From assembly GCA_000403215.2 (NCBI GenBank), contig KE159529.1:69826-133825 (forward strand): a stretch of 64,000 bases of DNA. Reading direction: 5' to 3'. This document shows positions 26,717 to 35,780 of this stretch, piece after piece; within the stretch, counting starts at the first letter, position 1; each line of letters begins with the position of its first letter. This stretch comes from Lachnospiraceae bacterium A4 (lineage in GTDB: Bacteria; Bacillota; Clostridia; Lachnospirales; Lachnospiraceae). The notes under the pieces are model-generated. The model was not told where the DNA came from, searched no databases, and was given only the letters and a program-made list of their open reading frames with translations. Both the position numbers and the translations under genes were made by a program.

Positions 26717-27292
26717 ATGCTGCTGTTAAAATTATTTTTTGCGTTTATGCAGGTTGGCTTGTTCAGTGTCGGCGGGGGGTATGCGGCGATTCCCTTGATT
26801 CAGGAGCAGATTGTAAATATTCATAAACTTATGACGATGGAGGAGTTTACGGATTTGATCACGGTCGCAGAGATGACGCCGGGACCGATTTCGATTAATT
26901 CGGCAACGTTTGTGGGAATGCGCATTGCCGGGATTCCCGGGGTGTTAATCTGCACGGTGGGGTGCATTATTCCATCGTTTTGCATCTGTCTGACACTGGC
27001 GCATTTTTATTATAAATACCGCACCGTGAGCGGCGTGCAGGTGGTGCTCGGCTCGCTGAGGCCTGCGGTCGTGGCGCTGATTGCCTCGGCAGGCGCGTCG
27101 ATTCTGATGCTTGGCTTGTTTCAGGCAGAGCTGGGGGATATCATACTGCGCGAGGTCCGTGTGGTCGAGCTGGTGATTTTTGTTCTCTCGCTGGTGATTC
27201 TCAGGAAATTCAAAGTCAGCGCCATCACGATTATCTTGGGAAGCGGTGTTGTGGGAACCGCAGTCTATACCCTGATGGGCGCAGTGGGCTGA
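26717..27292 (+). CDS. Chromate transporter, short-chain subunit 2
   Basis: The 191-aa partner of the preceding gene has GLFSVGGGYAAIPLIQEQI, LITVAEMTPGPISINSATFVG and CTVGCIIPSFCICLTLAHF. The first motif and the TPGP loop are the same as in subunit 1, which shows the internal duplication of the family kept as two genes. The 2-oxoacid oxidoreductase genes start 78 bases later in the same direction. Confidence 0.9.
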   Translation: MLLLKLFFAFMQVGLFSVGGGYAAIPLIQEQIVNIHKLMTMEEFTDLITVAEMTPGPISINSATFVGMRIAGIPGVLICTVGCIIPSFCICLTLAHFYYKYRTVSGVQVVLGSLRPAVVALIASAGASILMLGLFQAELGDIILREVRVVELVIFVLSLVILRKFKVSAITIILGSGVVGTAVYTLMGAVG

Positions 27293-27370
27293 GAACGGAC
27301 ACCACAATTTTGACTGCCATGTATAAATTCCGCCGAAAAATTCCATACTGAATTTAGAGGAGGAACAGCC

Positions 27371-28483
27371 ATGACAGGGAGTATCAATCAGATTTTTAAT
27401 CAAAAGGTTTACTATGAAATCCGTTTGGAGAGTATTGGCGGGCTGGGCGCAAATTTGTGCGGAAAAATGATCGGAGAACTGGCGGTGAGATATCTGAATC
27501 TCAACAGTGCAGGTTTTTCTAGTTACGGTTCCGAGAAAACTGGAACCCCCGTGAAGGGGTATATCCGTTTTTGCCCCCCGGAGCAGGAGATTCGGGTACA
27601 CTCGCCCGTCGTCAGCCCCGATCTGCTCGTCATATTTCATCAGGCGCTGATGCGCGATGAGAATACATGGAAGGGGTGCGGCAGACAGACGCAGGTCATC
27701 ATCGCATCGGACCACGGGCAGGAGGAAATGATGGGAAATTTGCCGGAAGCCATCGGGGACTGCTATGTGGTTGACGCCAGACAGATTGCAATGGAGACAA
27801 AATCAAGAATCAATGTAATCATGCTTGGCGCCATGGCAAAAGTGATGGGCTTTGTCAGTCAGGAGAGTGCCAGACAGATTTGCAGGGACAGCCTTGGCAG
27901 AAAATATCCGGCAGCGCTTGAGGGCAACTTAAAGGGGATTGACCGGGGCTATGATGAAGTGCGGCAGCTCTCCAAGGCGGAGATTGCCCTGTTTAAGAGC
28001 AGGCTTGAGAAGGAAAATGTGCCGTCCGGCACGGGCAGCGCGCAGGAGTGGGGCTATGTGACAGCGCCGATAGGCGGCGTGAATCCGCGGTTTGGCAGCA
28101 CTGTGACAGCAGACTTGTCTCCCTCGCGGCAGGGATATATTCCGGTCTTTATCAAAGAGCGCTGTATCAACTGCGGGCTGTGTGATTCCACTTGTCCAGA
28201 TATGGTGTTCCAGTTTGCCGAGGGCGAGTTCAAGGGCAGGAAAATGATGGTCAACAGGGGGCTTGACTACTATCACTGCAAGGGCTGTATGCGCTGTGTG
28301 GACGTGTGCCCTGTCAATGCACTGGTGCGCGGCACCGAGGCAGAGCACGCCGATAAGCAGTATTTTCTGCCAAATCAGGATATGCTGCGCGCGCCGGATT
28401 ATTATGTGAAAACCGGACCAGACGGATATATTACCTCGGAATCGTACTTGACAGAAAAAAGGATAGAAGGGGGAGAGGTCTAA
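27371..28483 (+). CDS. 2-oxoacid:ferredoxin oxidoreductase, fused gamma and delta subunits
   Basis: Residues 1-195 form the gamma domain (IRLESIGGLGANLCGKMIGEL, SSYGSEKTGTPVKGYIRF). Residues from about 250 form the delta ferredoxin domain with two 4Fe-4S sites, CINCGLCDSTCPD and CKGCMRCVDVCPV. The enzyme oxidatively decarboxylates a 2-oxoacid with CoA and passes electrons to ferredoxin. The stop overlaps the ATG of the next gene by one base, so the two polypeptides are made together. The substrate (pyruvate, 2-oxoisovalerate or other) cannot be decided by eye. Confidence 0.88.
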   Translation: MTGSINQIFNQKVYYEIRLESIGGLGANLCGKMIGELAVRYLNLNSAGFSSYGSEKTGTPVKGYIRFCPPEQEIRVHSPVVSPDLLVIFHQALMRDENTWKGCGRQTQVIIASDHGQEEMMGNLPEAIGDCYVVDARQIAMETKSRINVIMLGAMAKVMGFVSQESARQICRDSLGRKYPAALEGNLKGIDRGYDEVRQLSKAEIALFKSRLEKENVPSGTGSAQEWGYVTAPIGGVNPRFGSTVTADLSPSRQGYIPVFIKERCINCGLCDSTCPDMVFQFAEGEFKGRKMMVNRGLDYYHCKGCMRCVDVCPVNALVRGTEAEHADKQYFLPNQDMLRAPDYYVKTGPDGYITSESYLTEKRIEGGEV

Positions 28484-30717
28484 TGGAAAAGCAAGTAACC
28501 GAGTACGCAGGCGGCAATGAGATTGCGGCAATTGCAATCAAACAAATCGGATATGATCTGATGGGATATTATCCGATTACGCCCTCCACCCAGATTGCTG
28601 AAAATCTTGATGATATGCGCGCCAAAGGCGAGACAGATCTCATCATGATTGCCGCGGAGGGCGAGCACAGCGCGGCGGGCATCTGCTATGGCGCGGCGGT
28701 CGGCGGCGGCAGGGTCATCAATGCCACCAGCGCCAACGGCCTGCTGTATGCCCTAGAGCAGTTTCCAGTCCAGTCGGGCACCCGTTATCCGATGGTGATG
28801 AATGTGGCATGCAGGACAGTCTCTGGCCCTTTGTCGATTAAGGGGGACCACAGTGACATTATGTATTTATTAAACGCGGGATGGCCGATTTTGTTTGCGC
28901 ATACGGTCCAGCAGGTGTATGATTTTAATATCATTGCACTGCGGCTCGCAGAGCAGGTGCGGCTGCCAGTGGTGGTTGCGTATGACGGGTTTTTTACAAG
29001 CCACCAGAAACGGCGCTGCCTGCGGTTTGAGAAGGACGAGGCGGTGCGGCAGTTTATCGGGCCGAAAAAAGACCCCTATCCATTTCTGGATTTGTCAAAC
29101 CCCATCACGGTGGGCTCTTATATGAATGAACCGGATTTGATGAATAACCGCTACCAGCTTCATCTTGCCATGCAGCAGGCAGACGAGGCGCTGCCAAAGC
29201 TGTTTGCCGAGTATGGTGCGCTCTCTGGCAGGGAGTACGGCAAGGTGGAAGGGTATCAATGCGAGGAGGCGCAGGAGTTGTTAGTGCTTTTGGGGTCCTC
29301 GTATGAGACGGCGAAGGAGGGCGTGGACAGCCTGCGCAAAAACGGGAGAAAAGCGGGGATTGTGACGCTGAATGTCCTGCGGCCCTTTCCGGAAAAGGCG
29401 TTGTATGACGCCTGTGCGTCGGCGGCTTCTGTTATGATTGCAGACAGGCAGGACAGCTATGGGGCAGGAGGCGGCAACCTCTCGCTGGAGGTCCGCGCCA
29501 TGATGCAGAAGTTTGGCGGCAGGGCAAAACTCAAAAGCCGTGTCTATGGACTGGGCGGCAAGGATTTCTTTGCGGAGGATGTGGAGAAGCTGCTGGACAT
29601 TGCTGCGGATTCAAAGGCGCCGGATTTTGACTACTATGGCGTGACACCGGGTACCGTGCAGGAGACGATGGACAAAGGTCCGTTCTTTGCCCCAATGACA
29701 GCAGAGAGGACGAATATTGGCGCGACGCAGCTTCAGCGGGATGCGGCGGGAGAGGTACAGGTGAAGGGCGGCAGCCTGAATGCGACGGCTGCCATGCCAA
29801 AACGTCTGGCACCCGGCCATGGCGCGTGTCCCGGCTGCGGGATTCCTGTCAACCTCAACCTGCTCTCAAGGGCAATCGAGGACCCTGTCGTATTTCTGTT
29901 TCAGACAGGCTGCGGCATGATTGTCACAACACCGTATCCGCGCACAAGCTTTAAGGCGCCCTATCTGCACAACCTGTTTCAAAATGGCGCTGCCACACTC
30001 AGCGGTTTGGCAGAAATCTGCTACAGGAAACAAAAAAAGGGCGAGCTTCCGCAGGGAGACCTTATTTTTATCATGGTCAGCGGGGACGGCGGCATGGATA
30101 TCGGCATGAGCTCGGCGCTCGGAACGGCGCTCAGAGGCCATCGGCTGCTGATTTTTGAGTATGACAATGGCGGCTATATGAATACCGGGTATCAGTTGTC
30201 TTACTCGACGCCCAAGGGTGCGAGAAGCTCGACATCGCACGTTGGTGCAAAGCAGTACGGAAAGACCTTTTTCCACAAAGACATGCCCCGCATCATGGCG
30301 GCGACGGGGATTCCTTATATCGCGACCGCGGCAGAGTCCAACCCGACAGACTTTATCAAGAAGGCGGCAAAGGCAGCGTACTATGCCAAGACAGAGGGGA
30401 CTGCCTATCTCAAAGCTTTGTCGGCGTGTCCGCTGAATTGGAATGACAATCCGTCAACGGAGAGGAAGGTCATCGAGGCAGGCGTGAACTGCTGCTATTT
30501 CCCGCTGTATGAGATTGAGCAGGGAAAAACGCGCCTAAGCTATGAGCCGGACGCAGCAGGCAGGAAAATTCCTGTCGCGGAGTGGCTTGCGATGATGGGA
30601 CGCACCAAACATCTGTGTGGCGACGCCTATCAGGAGGTTGTTGAGAGCTTGCAGCAGGAGGTAGACAGAAGATACCAGCGGCTCAAAAATGAGGCGGGCT
30701 TGGTGAAGACAGTATAG
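28483..30717 (+). CDS. 2-oxoacid:ferredoxin oxidoreductase, fused alpha and beta subunits
   Basis: The 744-aa protein joins an alpha subunit (GYYPITPSTQIAENLDDM, MIAAEGEHSAAGICYGAAVG, residues 1-375) to a TPP-binding beta subunit (from about 440). The beta part has GACPGCGIPVNLNLL, GDGGMDIGMSSALGTALRGH and EYDNGGYMNTGYQ as the TPP and Mg site. Separate alpha and beta genes are usual, as in archaea-type POR and VOR; here four subunits are packed into two chains. A superoxide reductase gene follows 49 bases downstream. Confidence 0.88.
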   Translation: MEKQVTEYAGGNEIAAIAIKQIGYDLMGYYPITPSTQIAENLDDMRAKGETDLIMIAAEGEHSAAGICYGAAVGGGRVINATSANGLLYALEQFPVQSGTRYPMVMNVACRTVSGPLSIKGDHSDIMYLLNAGWPILFAHTVQQVYDFNIIALRLAEQVRLPVVVAYDGFFTSHQKRRCLRFEKDEAVRQFIGPKKDPYPFLDLSNPITVGSYMNEPDLMNNRYQLHLAMQQADEALPKLFAEYGALSGREYGKVEGYQCEEAQELLVLLGSSYETAKEGVDSLRKNGRKAGIVTLNVLRPFPEKALYDACASAASVMIADRQDSYGAGGGNLSLEVRAMMQKFGGRAKLKSRVYGLGGKDFFAEDVEKLLDIAADSKAPDFDYYGVTPGTVQETMDKGPFFAPMTAERTNIGATQLQRDAAGEVQVKGGSLNATAAMPKRLAPGHGACPGCGIPVNLNLLSRAIEDPVVFLFQTGCGMIVTTPYPRTSFKAPYLHNLFQNGAATLSGLAEICYRKQKKGELPQGDLIFIMVSGDGGMDIGMSSALGTALRGHRLLIFEYDNGGYMNTGYQLSYSTPKGARSSTSHVGAKQYGKTFFHKDMPRIMAATGIPYIATAAESNPTDFIKKAAKAAYYAKTEGTAYLKALSACPLNWNDNPSTERKVIEAGVNCCYFPLYEIEQGKTRLSYEPDAAGRKIPVAEWLAMMGRTKHLCGDAYQEVVESLQQEVDRRYQRLKNEAGLVKTV

Positions 30718-30766
30718 AGCGGCTGGATTTGAATGGAATAAAGTAGAATGAAAAGGAGAATAAAAA

Positions 30767-31129
30767 ATGGACAAGAGCGTATTTGTAAAAAGTAACGAGG
30801 CGGTACTCTATCTGGTGTCTGGCAAAAAGGACGCGCTGAATTTACCAGTACTCGACAGCACGGCATCGGAGGGCGCCGGTGAGAAACATCTTCCAGTCGT
30901 GACGTGCAGCGGAAAAAATATTACGGTGAAAGTCGGCAGTGTGGCGCACCCCATGTCGGACGAGCACAGCATCGACTGGATTTTCCTGGAGACAAAGAAG
31001 GGCGGCCAGTTTGTGAAGCTCTCCCCGCAGGAGGAGCCAGTGGCGCATTTTGTGCTGGCAGAGCAGGACGAGGCGTGCGCCGCGTATGCATACTGCAACC
31101 TTCACGGCTTCTGGAAAACAGAAATATAA
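30767..31129 (+). CDS. Superoxide reductase (desulfoferrodoxin-like)
   Basis: This 120-aa protein reduces superoxide to peroxide without making oxygen, a defence of anaerobes. The iron ligands are visible: GEKHLPVV, VAHPMSDEHSIDW and CNLHGFW. The N-terminal desulforedoxin-type iron-sulfur domain has lost its Cys residues (FVKSNEAVLYLVSGKKD), so only the catalytic iron site remains, as in class III enzymes. The neighbouring oxidoreductase is oxygen-sensitive, which makes the pairing sensible. Confidence 0.88.
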   Translation: MDKSVFVKSNEAVLYLVSGKKDALNLPVLDSTASEGAGEKHLPVVTCSGKNITVKVGSVAHPMSDEHSIDWIFLETKKGGQFVKLSPQEEPVAHFVLAEQDEACAAYAYCNLHGFWKTEI

Positions 31130-31153
31130 AAAGGATACAGTGAGGATAAAACG

Positions 31154-32503
31154 ATGGCACAGAATGCAAAAGAAAACTTGATTACCCAGCCGCCGGCGCG
31201 CAGTTTGTTCTTCTTTGCGCTGCCGATGATTATAGGGAATTTATTTCAACAGTTTTATAATATGGCAGATTCCATTATTGTTGGCAATCTGGTGGGAGAG
31301 GATGCGCTTGCGGCAGTGGGGGCATCTTATTCCTTTACGACGGTATTTATCATGATTGCGATCGGGGGAGGCATTGGCGCGTCTGTGCTGGCAAGCCAGT
31401 ACCTTGGCGCGGGACACTATAAAGAGATGAAAAGCTCGGTGTACACATTTTTGATCACGTTTGCGGTGTTTAGCACACTGCTGGCGGTGCTCGGGTTTTT
31501 TATCAATCCGACGGTACTGCGCTTGTTAAAAACGCCGGAAAATATTCTGCCGGAGGCCGTAGAATACCTTCAGATATATTTTGTGGGGCTGCCGTTCATG
31601 TTTATGTACAATATTTTGTCTGCGGACTTTAACGCGCTTGGCAGGTCCAAGATTCCACTGTTTTTATTAATTTTTTCTTCTATATTAAATATTGTGCTGG
31701 ATTTTTGGATGGTAGGCGGTCTGGGCATGGGTGTTTCCGGTGCGGCGGCTGCGACGGTGATTGCGCAGGGGCTTGCGGCGGTCATTTCTTTTTGCATATT
31801 GATGTGGCTGCTCTCAAGCTACCCGGCAGAGGGCAGGACTGCGTGGTTTCGCAGGGATATGTTTGCCACTGGGGTGAAAATCGCTGTGCCCTCCATCGTG
31901 CAACAGTCGATTGTGAGCATCGGTATGTTGTTAACTCAGTCTGCGGTCAACCAGTTTGGATCGTCGGCACTCGCAGGCTACTCGGCAGGAATGCGGCTGG
32001 AATCGCTCTGCATCGTGCCGATGATTGCAACGGGCAATGCGATGTCCACCTTTACCGCGCAGAATCTCGGCGCGGGGAAATCAGAGCGTGTGCATCAGGG
32101 CTATCATGCAGCGTATGGCATCATTATCGCTTTTGGCGTGGTTTTAATACTGGTTTCACAGCTTTTCTACCGTCCAGTGCTGGCGGTCTTTGTCGAGCAG
32201 GGAGAGTCGGCAGTGGCGTTTGAGACGGGGACTTCCTATTTTCGCTTTATCGGACTGTTTTTCTCTATTCTGGGTTTTAAGGCAATCACGGACGGGATTC
32301 TGAGGGGCGCAGGGGACATCAAAGTATACATGCTCGCCAATCTGATCAACTTGGCAATCCGCGTCGCGGTGGCGCAGCTTTGCTCGCCTGTGTGGGGGAT
32401 TCAGCTGATTTGGTATGCAGTCCCGATGGGGTGGACTGCGAATTATCTGATTTCGTACTGCTGGTACCGGACAGGGAACTGGAAGAAGCGGAGGCTGGTG
32501 TAG
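31154..32503 (+). CDS. MATE-family efflux transporter (second copy)
   Basis: The 449-aa protein has twelve predicted membrane helices and starts QPPARSLFFFALPMIIGNLFQQFYNMADSIIVG. It has VPSIVQQSIVSIGMLLTQSAVNQFG in the second half. It resembles the DinF/NorM-like MATE group and is not a close copy of the pump at 12.6 kb. It is the last gene of the redox block, 24 bases after the superoxide reductase. Substrate unknown. Confidence 0.9.
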   Translation: MAQNAKENLITQPPARSLFFFALPMIIGNLFQQFYNMADSIIVGNLVGEDALAAVGASYSFTTVFIMIAIGGGIGASVLASQYLGAGHYKEMKSSVYTFLITFAVFSTLLAVLGFFINPTVLRLLKTPENILPEAVEYLQIYFVGLPFMFMYNILSADFNALGRSKIPLFLLIFSSILNIVLDFWMVGGLGMGVSGAAAATVIAQGLAAVISFCILMWLLSSYPAEGRTAWFRRDMFATGVKIAVPSIVQQSIVSIGMLLTQSAVNQFGSSALAGYSAGMRLESLCIVPMIATGNAMSTFTAQNLGAGKSERVHQGYHAAYGIIIAFGVVLILVSQLFYRPVLAVFVEQGESAVAFETGTSYFRFIGLFFSILGFKAITDGILRGAGDIKVYMLANLINLAIRVAVAQLCSPVWGIQLIWYAVPMGWTANYLISYCWYRTGNWKKRRLV

Positions 32504-32590
32504 AGAATATCAGCAAATCCTTTATTTACAGACGCCTGATATAATGCTAGAATGATGTTAAGAACCGCACTGCAAACAGGAGGAGGCGCT

Positions 32591-33328
32591 ATGAGAAAAA
32601 TCTTGAACTTTATGGTGTTGGCAGTCCTGCTTCCGGCGCTGCTGACCGCCACGGTATTATTAACATATCTGCACTTTTTTGCACCGGGGGACAAGAATCT
32701 CTCCGGGAGGTGGACCGCATCGCTTGACATGACAGATCAGGCGGCGGTTACAGCGATTGGCTGGCTGCAGGATATCGAGGGGATTGATATCGAAGGGATT
32801 GCTGCTTCTATGCAGGAGATGGAGAACGCGGTACAGGATTTCACCGTTGAAGTGACGATAACTTTTGAGGAGACCGCCCGGTCAGAAGGGATTTTTGAGG
32901 CTTGTGTGATACCAGAGAGCTATGAGACCTGCAAGCAGGCTGCCTATGAGGCATTTGCCGCAATGTTCCGTGAAGCTGTTTCAAAGAGGCTGCATATGGC
33001 AGGCTATGATGGCAGCACAGACCAAGAGGCTGTCGAAGCGCTTGTGGTGGAGACGTTTGGAATGTCCACAGTTTCTTATCTGATGACCAGCGTGCCAGAG
33101 CTGCTGCCTTCTTTGGAGGAGTTACAGGCGCAGTATGATGGCAGCGGTACATACCAAGCCGCAGAAGGGATTCTGACAAGGCAGTTTGACGGGCGCGGGG
33201 CGGCTGCAAAAGTAGAGCATTATATCCGCAAAGATGCCAGCCTGATATTGACCGGGGAGGAGAATGCAGCGCCGCAGGGCTATTTTGGCAGACAATATCC
33301 AGTCATTTATACTTTACAGACAGAATAA
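32591..33328 (+). CDS. Membrane-anchored hypothetical protein
   Basis: ATG 32591 has AGGAGG just ahead, giving a 245-aa product. A single hydrophobic segment at about 6-28 anchors it or is cleaved. The remainder is an acidic extracytoplasmic domain (GRWTASLDMTDQAAVTAIGWLQ...VEVTITFEE) rich in helices and ending in a FGRQYPVIYTLQT strand. I recognise no family. It is followed closely by a D,D-carboxypeptidase, so an envelope role is possible. Confidence 0.65.
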   Translation: MRKILNFMVLAVLLPALLTATVLLTYLHFFAPGDKNLSGRWTASLDMTDQAAVTAIGWLQDIEGIDIEGIAASMQEMENAVQDFTVEVTITFEETARSEGIFEACVIPESYETCKQAAYEAFAAMFREAVSKRLHMAGYDGSTDQEAVEALVVETFGMSTVSYLMTSVPELLPSLEELQAQYDGSGTYQAAEGILTRQFDGRGAAAKVEHYIRKDASLILTGEENAAPQGYFGRQYPVIYTLQTE

Positions 33329-33365
33329 TAAAAACAGAATAAAAAATGATAAAGAAGGAGTTAGA

Positions 33366-34808
33366 ATGAAAAATTATCTGCAGAAAATCAGTTCTTTTAT
33401 CATGAGTGTCGTGCTGGTGTGCGCCCTTGTGCCGTTTCAGGCAGCGGCAAGCTACGAGATTCCCGGAAGCTGTTACGTACAGACGGACACCAGCGCCGCA
33501 GGTACGGTAAAAACTTTAGACTACGCCTACGCGAATAACACCTATCTGTCTCTCCGAGATGTGGCCATGATACTCAGGGATACAGACAAAATGTTTTCGC
33601 TTGAAATTACAAAGAATGCCGTTTCGATGAAGCTGGGAGATGCCTACATACCCGTGGGGTCGGAGAATGCGCCGTGGGAGAGCAGCGAAAATCCTGATCT
33701 TGCGCTGCGCCGCAATGAATTTCAGGTAAACGGGCAGAAGGTGTTTTACTATACGATGCTCTATGCGCTGTCCGCAGGCGGTTATGACTGCTTTATCATG
33801 GCGGCAGATCTGGCGATGCTTCTGGATGTGGAAATGGTGGTGCCAAGTACAGGAGGTATCCAGATTCTTACGCAGACCCCTTTTGGCATTGCGCCTGCTG
33901 TGTTGGAACAGGCAGGTTATTTTTATGGCGTCAACAGTGTGCTGGTGGGAGATGCCACCACAGGGGAGATTTACTACCAGTATCAGTCGGACGCCGCGTA
34001 TCCGATTGCCAGCACATCGAAGCTGATGACATGCCTTTTGACGATGGAGGCTATCGCGGCAGGACAGATTTCTGAGGACCAAGTTGTCTTAGTCTCGGAG
34101 GCGGCTGAGGCACTGTCTGTTTCGGCGGACGGCGTGATTCCGCTTGAGGCAGGGCAGCAGATTACAGTGCATGAGCTTTTGACAGGGGCGCTGCTGCCCT
34201 CTAGCAACGAGTGTGCGCTGAGTCTGGCTGAGACGATTGACGGCTCGGAGGAAGCGTTTGTCCAGCGCATGAACCAGAAGGCGCTGGAGCTGGGGCTTTC
34301 GCAGGCTGTCTTTTACAACAGCCATGGTCTGCCTGCCTTCACGAAAGACCCCGTGCCGGCAAAGCGCCAGAACCGCATGAGTGCGGGGGATATGTTTCAG
34401 ATGGTGTCTTATCTTTTGACGGTTTATCCGCAGATTAAGGAGATTACGTCGCAGCAGGAGGCGACGCTGCCTTCCTTAAATCTTGAGGTGCGCAACTCGA
34501 ATCCGCTGCTGCGCAATATGCCCCAAGTTACCGGGTTAAAAACCGGGACGACCAACAAATCCGGCGCTTGCCTCGTCACGTCCCTTGCCGCGGACGACGG
34601 GGTGATAACGCATGACTTGGTGGTAGTGGTGCTGGGGACGGAGGATTCCATCGAGAGAGGACGCGTATCTGGACTGCTGGCCCGGTATGCCTTGCAGGCT
34701 TTTTCGTCCGGCGCGGAGGTATCTGTCACTGAAACCGTATCAAGACCATTGCCGACACATGCCGGTGCGGCGGTGGACTGGCTTCTGCAAGCCGCCAAAA
34801 AGCGGTGA
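33366..34808 (+). CDS. D-alanyl-D-alanine carboxypeptidase (S11) with N-terminal accessory domain
   Basis: The start is ATG 33366 behind AGAAGGAG. A signal peptide (about 1-28, VPFQAAAS) leads to a region of about 150 residues like the copper-amine-oxidase-N/stalk domain (YLSLRDVAMILRDTDKMFSLEI). The S11 penicillin-binding domain follows, with SxxK in ASTSKLMTCLL, SxN in SSNECALSLAE and KTG in LKTGTTNKSG. It trims the terminal D-Ala of the wall stem peptide. The N-terminal domain is not part of PBP5 proper, and the usual C-terminal amphipathic anchor is not obvious. Confidence 0.88.
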   Translation: MKNYLQKISSFIMSVVLVCALVPFQAAASYEIPGSCYVQTDTSAAGTVKTLDYAYANNTYLSLRDVAMILRDTDKMFSLEITKNAVSMKLGDAYIPVGSENAPWESSENPDLALRRNEFQVNGQKVFYYTMLYALSAGGYDCFIMAADLAMLLDVEMVVPSTGGIQILTQTPFGIAPAVLEQAGYFYGVNSVLVGDATTGEIYYQYQSDAAYPIASTSKLMTCLLTMEAIAAGQISEDQVVLVSEAAEALSVSADGVIPLEAGQQITVHELLTGALLPSSNECALSLAETIDGSEEAFVQRMNQKALELGLSQAVFYNSHGLPAFTKDPVPAKRQNRMSAGDMFQMVSYLLTVYPQIKEITSQQEATLPSLNLEVRNSNPLLRNMPQVTGLKTGTTNKSGACLVTSLAADDGVITHDLVVVVLGTEDSIERGRVSGLLARYALQAFSSGAEVSVTETVSRPLPTHAGAAVDWLLQAAKKR

Positions 34809-34853
34809 GGGACTGTTGGAAATAGAGGAATTATAGATTGGAGAAATAAGAGA

Positions 34854-35780
34854 ATGGAAGAAATATTATCTAAAATAGAAGAAAACGTCTCAAAGGTGAT
34901 GATCGGAAAAACAAAAGTGACAAAACTTCTTCTGGCGTCGCTTGCGGCTGGCGGGCACGTCTTGCTCGAGGATGTGCCGGGCACGGGCAAGACAGTGCTT
35001 GCGCGGGCGCTGGCAAAGTCGATGGGCTGTGCGTTTCACCGTGTGCAGTTTACGCCGGATCTGCTGCCGAGCGATGTGACAGGACTGTCATTTTTTAATC
35101 AGGAGAAAGGGGCTTTTACCTTCAAGGAGGGACCGGTTTTTACCAATATTTTGCTGGCAGATGAGATTAACCGCGCGACGCCGCGGACACAGTCAAGTCT
35201 GTTAGAGTGCATGGCGGAGGGGCAGGTGACAGTGGACGGGGAGACAAGGACGCTCGCCGCGCCGTTTTTTGTCATCGCAACGCAGAATCCCGTGGAGACA
35301 ATCGGATGTTTTCCACTGCCGGAGGCACAGCTTGACCGTTTTATCATGAAAATTCCAATGGGCGCTTTGAGTGCGCCGGAGGAACGCCGGATGCTTGACC
35401 GTTTTATCAATGCAGAACCGCTTGCAGAGCTTGACGCGGTGTGCAGTGCGGAGGAGATTCAAAGGCTGCAGGCTGCGTGCCGCGAGGTCTATGTGCATGA
35501 GGAGCTGCGCGAATATCTCGTGAAGCTTGTACAGGCGACACGGAAAAACAGATCGGGCGTCAGCCCGCGTGGAACGCTTGCGCTGCTGCGCGCTGTGCAG
35601 GGGTATGCGCTGGTGCAGGGGCGTACCTATGTGGTGCCGGAGGATTTTAAGGAGATTGCGCACTATGTCCTGTGCCACCGTCTGATTGGCGAGTATGACG
35701 ACGCGCAGAAAGCCGCTGCGGTGACGGGAATCCTGAGTCAAATTGAAGTGCCTACGGAAGATTGGAAAGCGAAGAGATGA
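34854..35780 (+). CDS. MoxR-family AAA+ ATPase
   Basis: The 308-aa protein has Walker A (EDVPGTGKTVLARAL), LLPSDVTGLSFFN, Walker B (NILLADEINRATPRTQSSLLECM) and the MoxR AAA lid domain. MoxR ATPases act as chaperones for the DUF58 protein encoded next and for von Willebrand-type partners. Its stop overlaps the DUF58 start (ATGA), a normal feature of the cluster. Confidence 0.93.
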   Translation: MEEILSKIEENVSKVMIGKTKVTKLLLASLAAGGHVLLEDVPGTGKTVLARALAKSMGCAFHRVQFTPDLLPSDVTGLSFFNQEKGAFTFKEGPVFTNILLADEINRATPRTQSSLLECMAEGQVTVDGETRTLAAPFFVIATQNPVETIGCFPLPEAQLDRFIMKIPMGALSAPEERRMLDRFINAEPLAELDAVCSAEEIQRLQAACREVYVHEELREYLVKLVQATRKNRSGVSPRGTLALLRAVQGYALVQGRTYVVPEDFKEIAHYVLCHRLIGEYDDAQKAAAVTGILSQIEVPTEDWKAKR

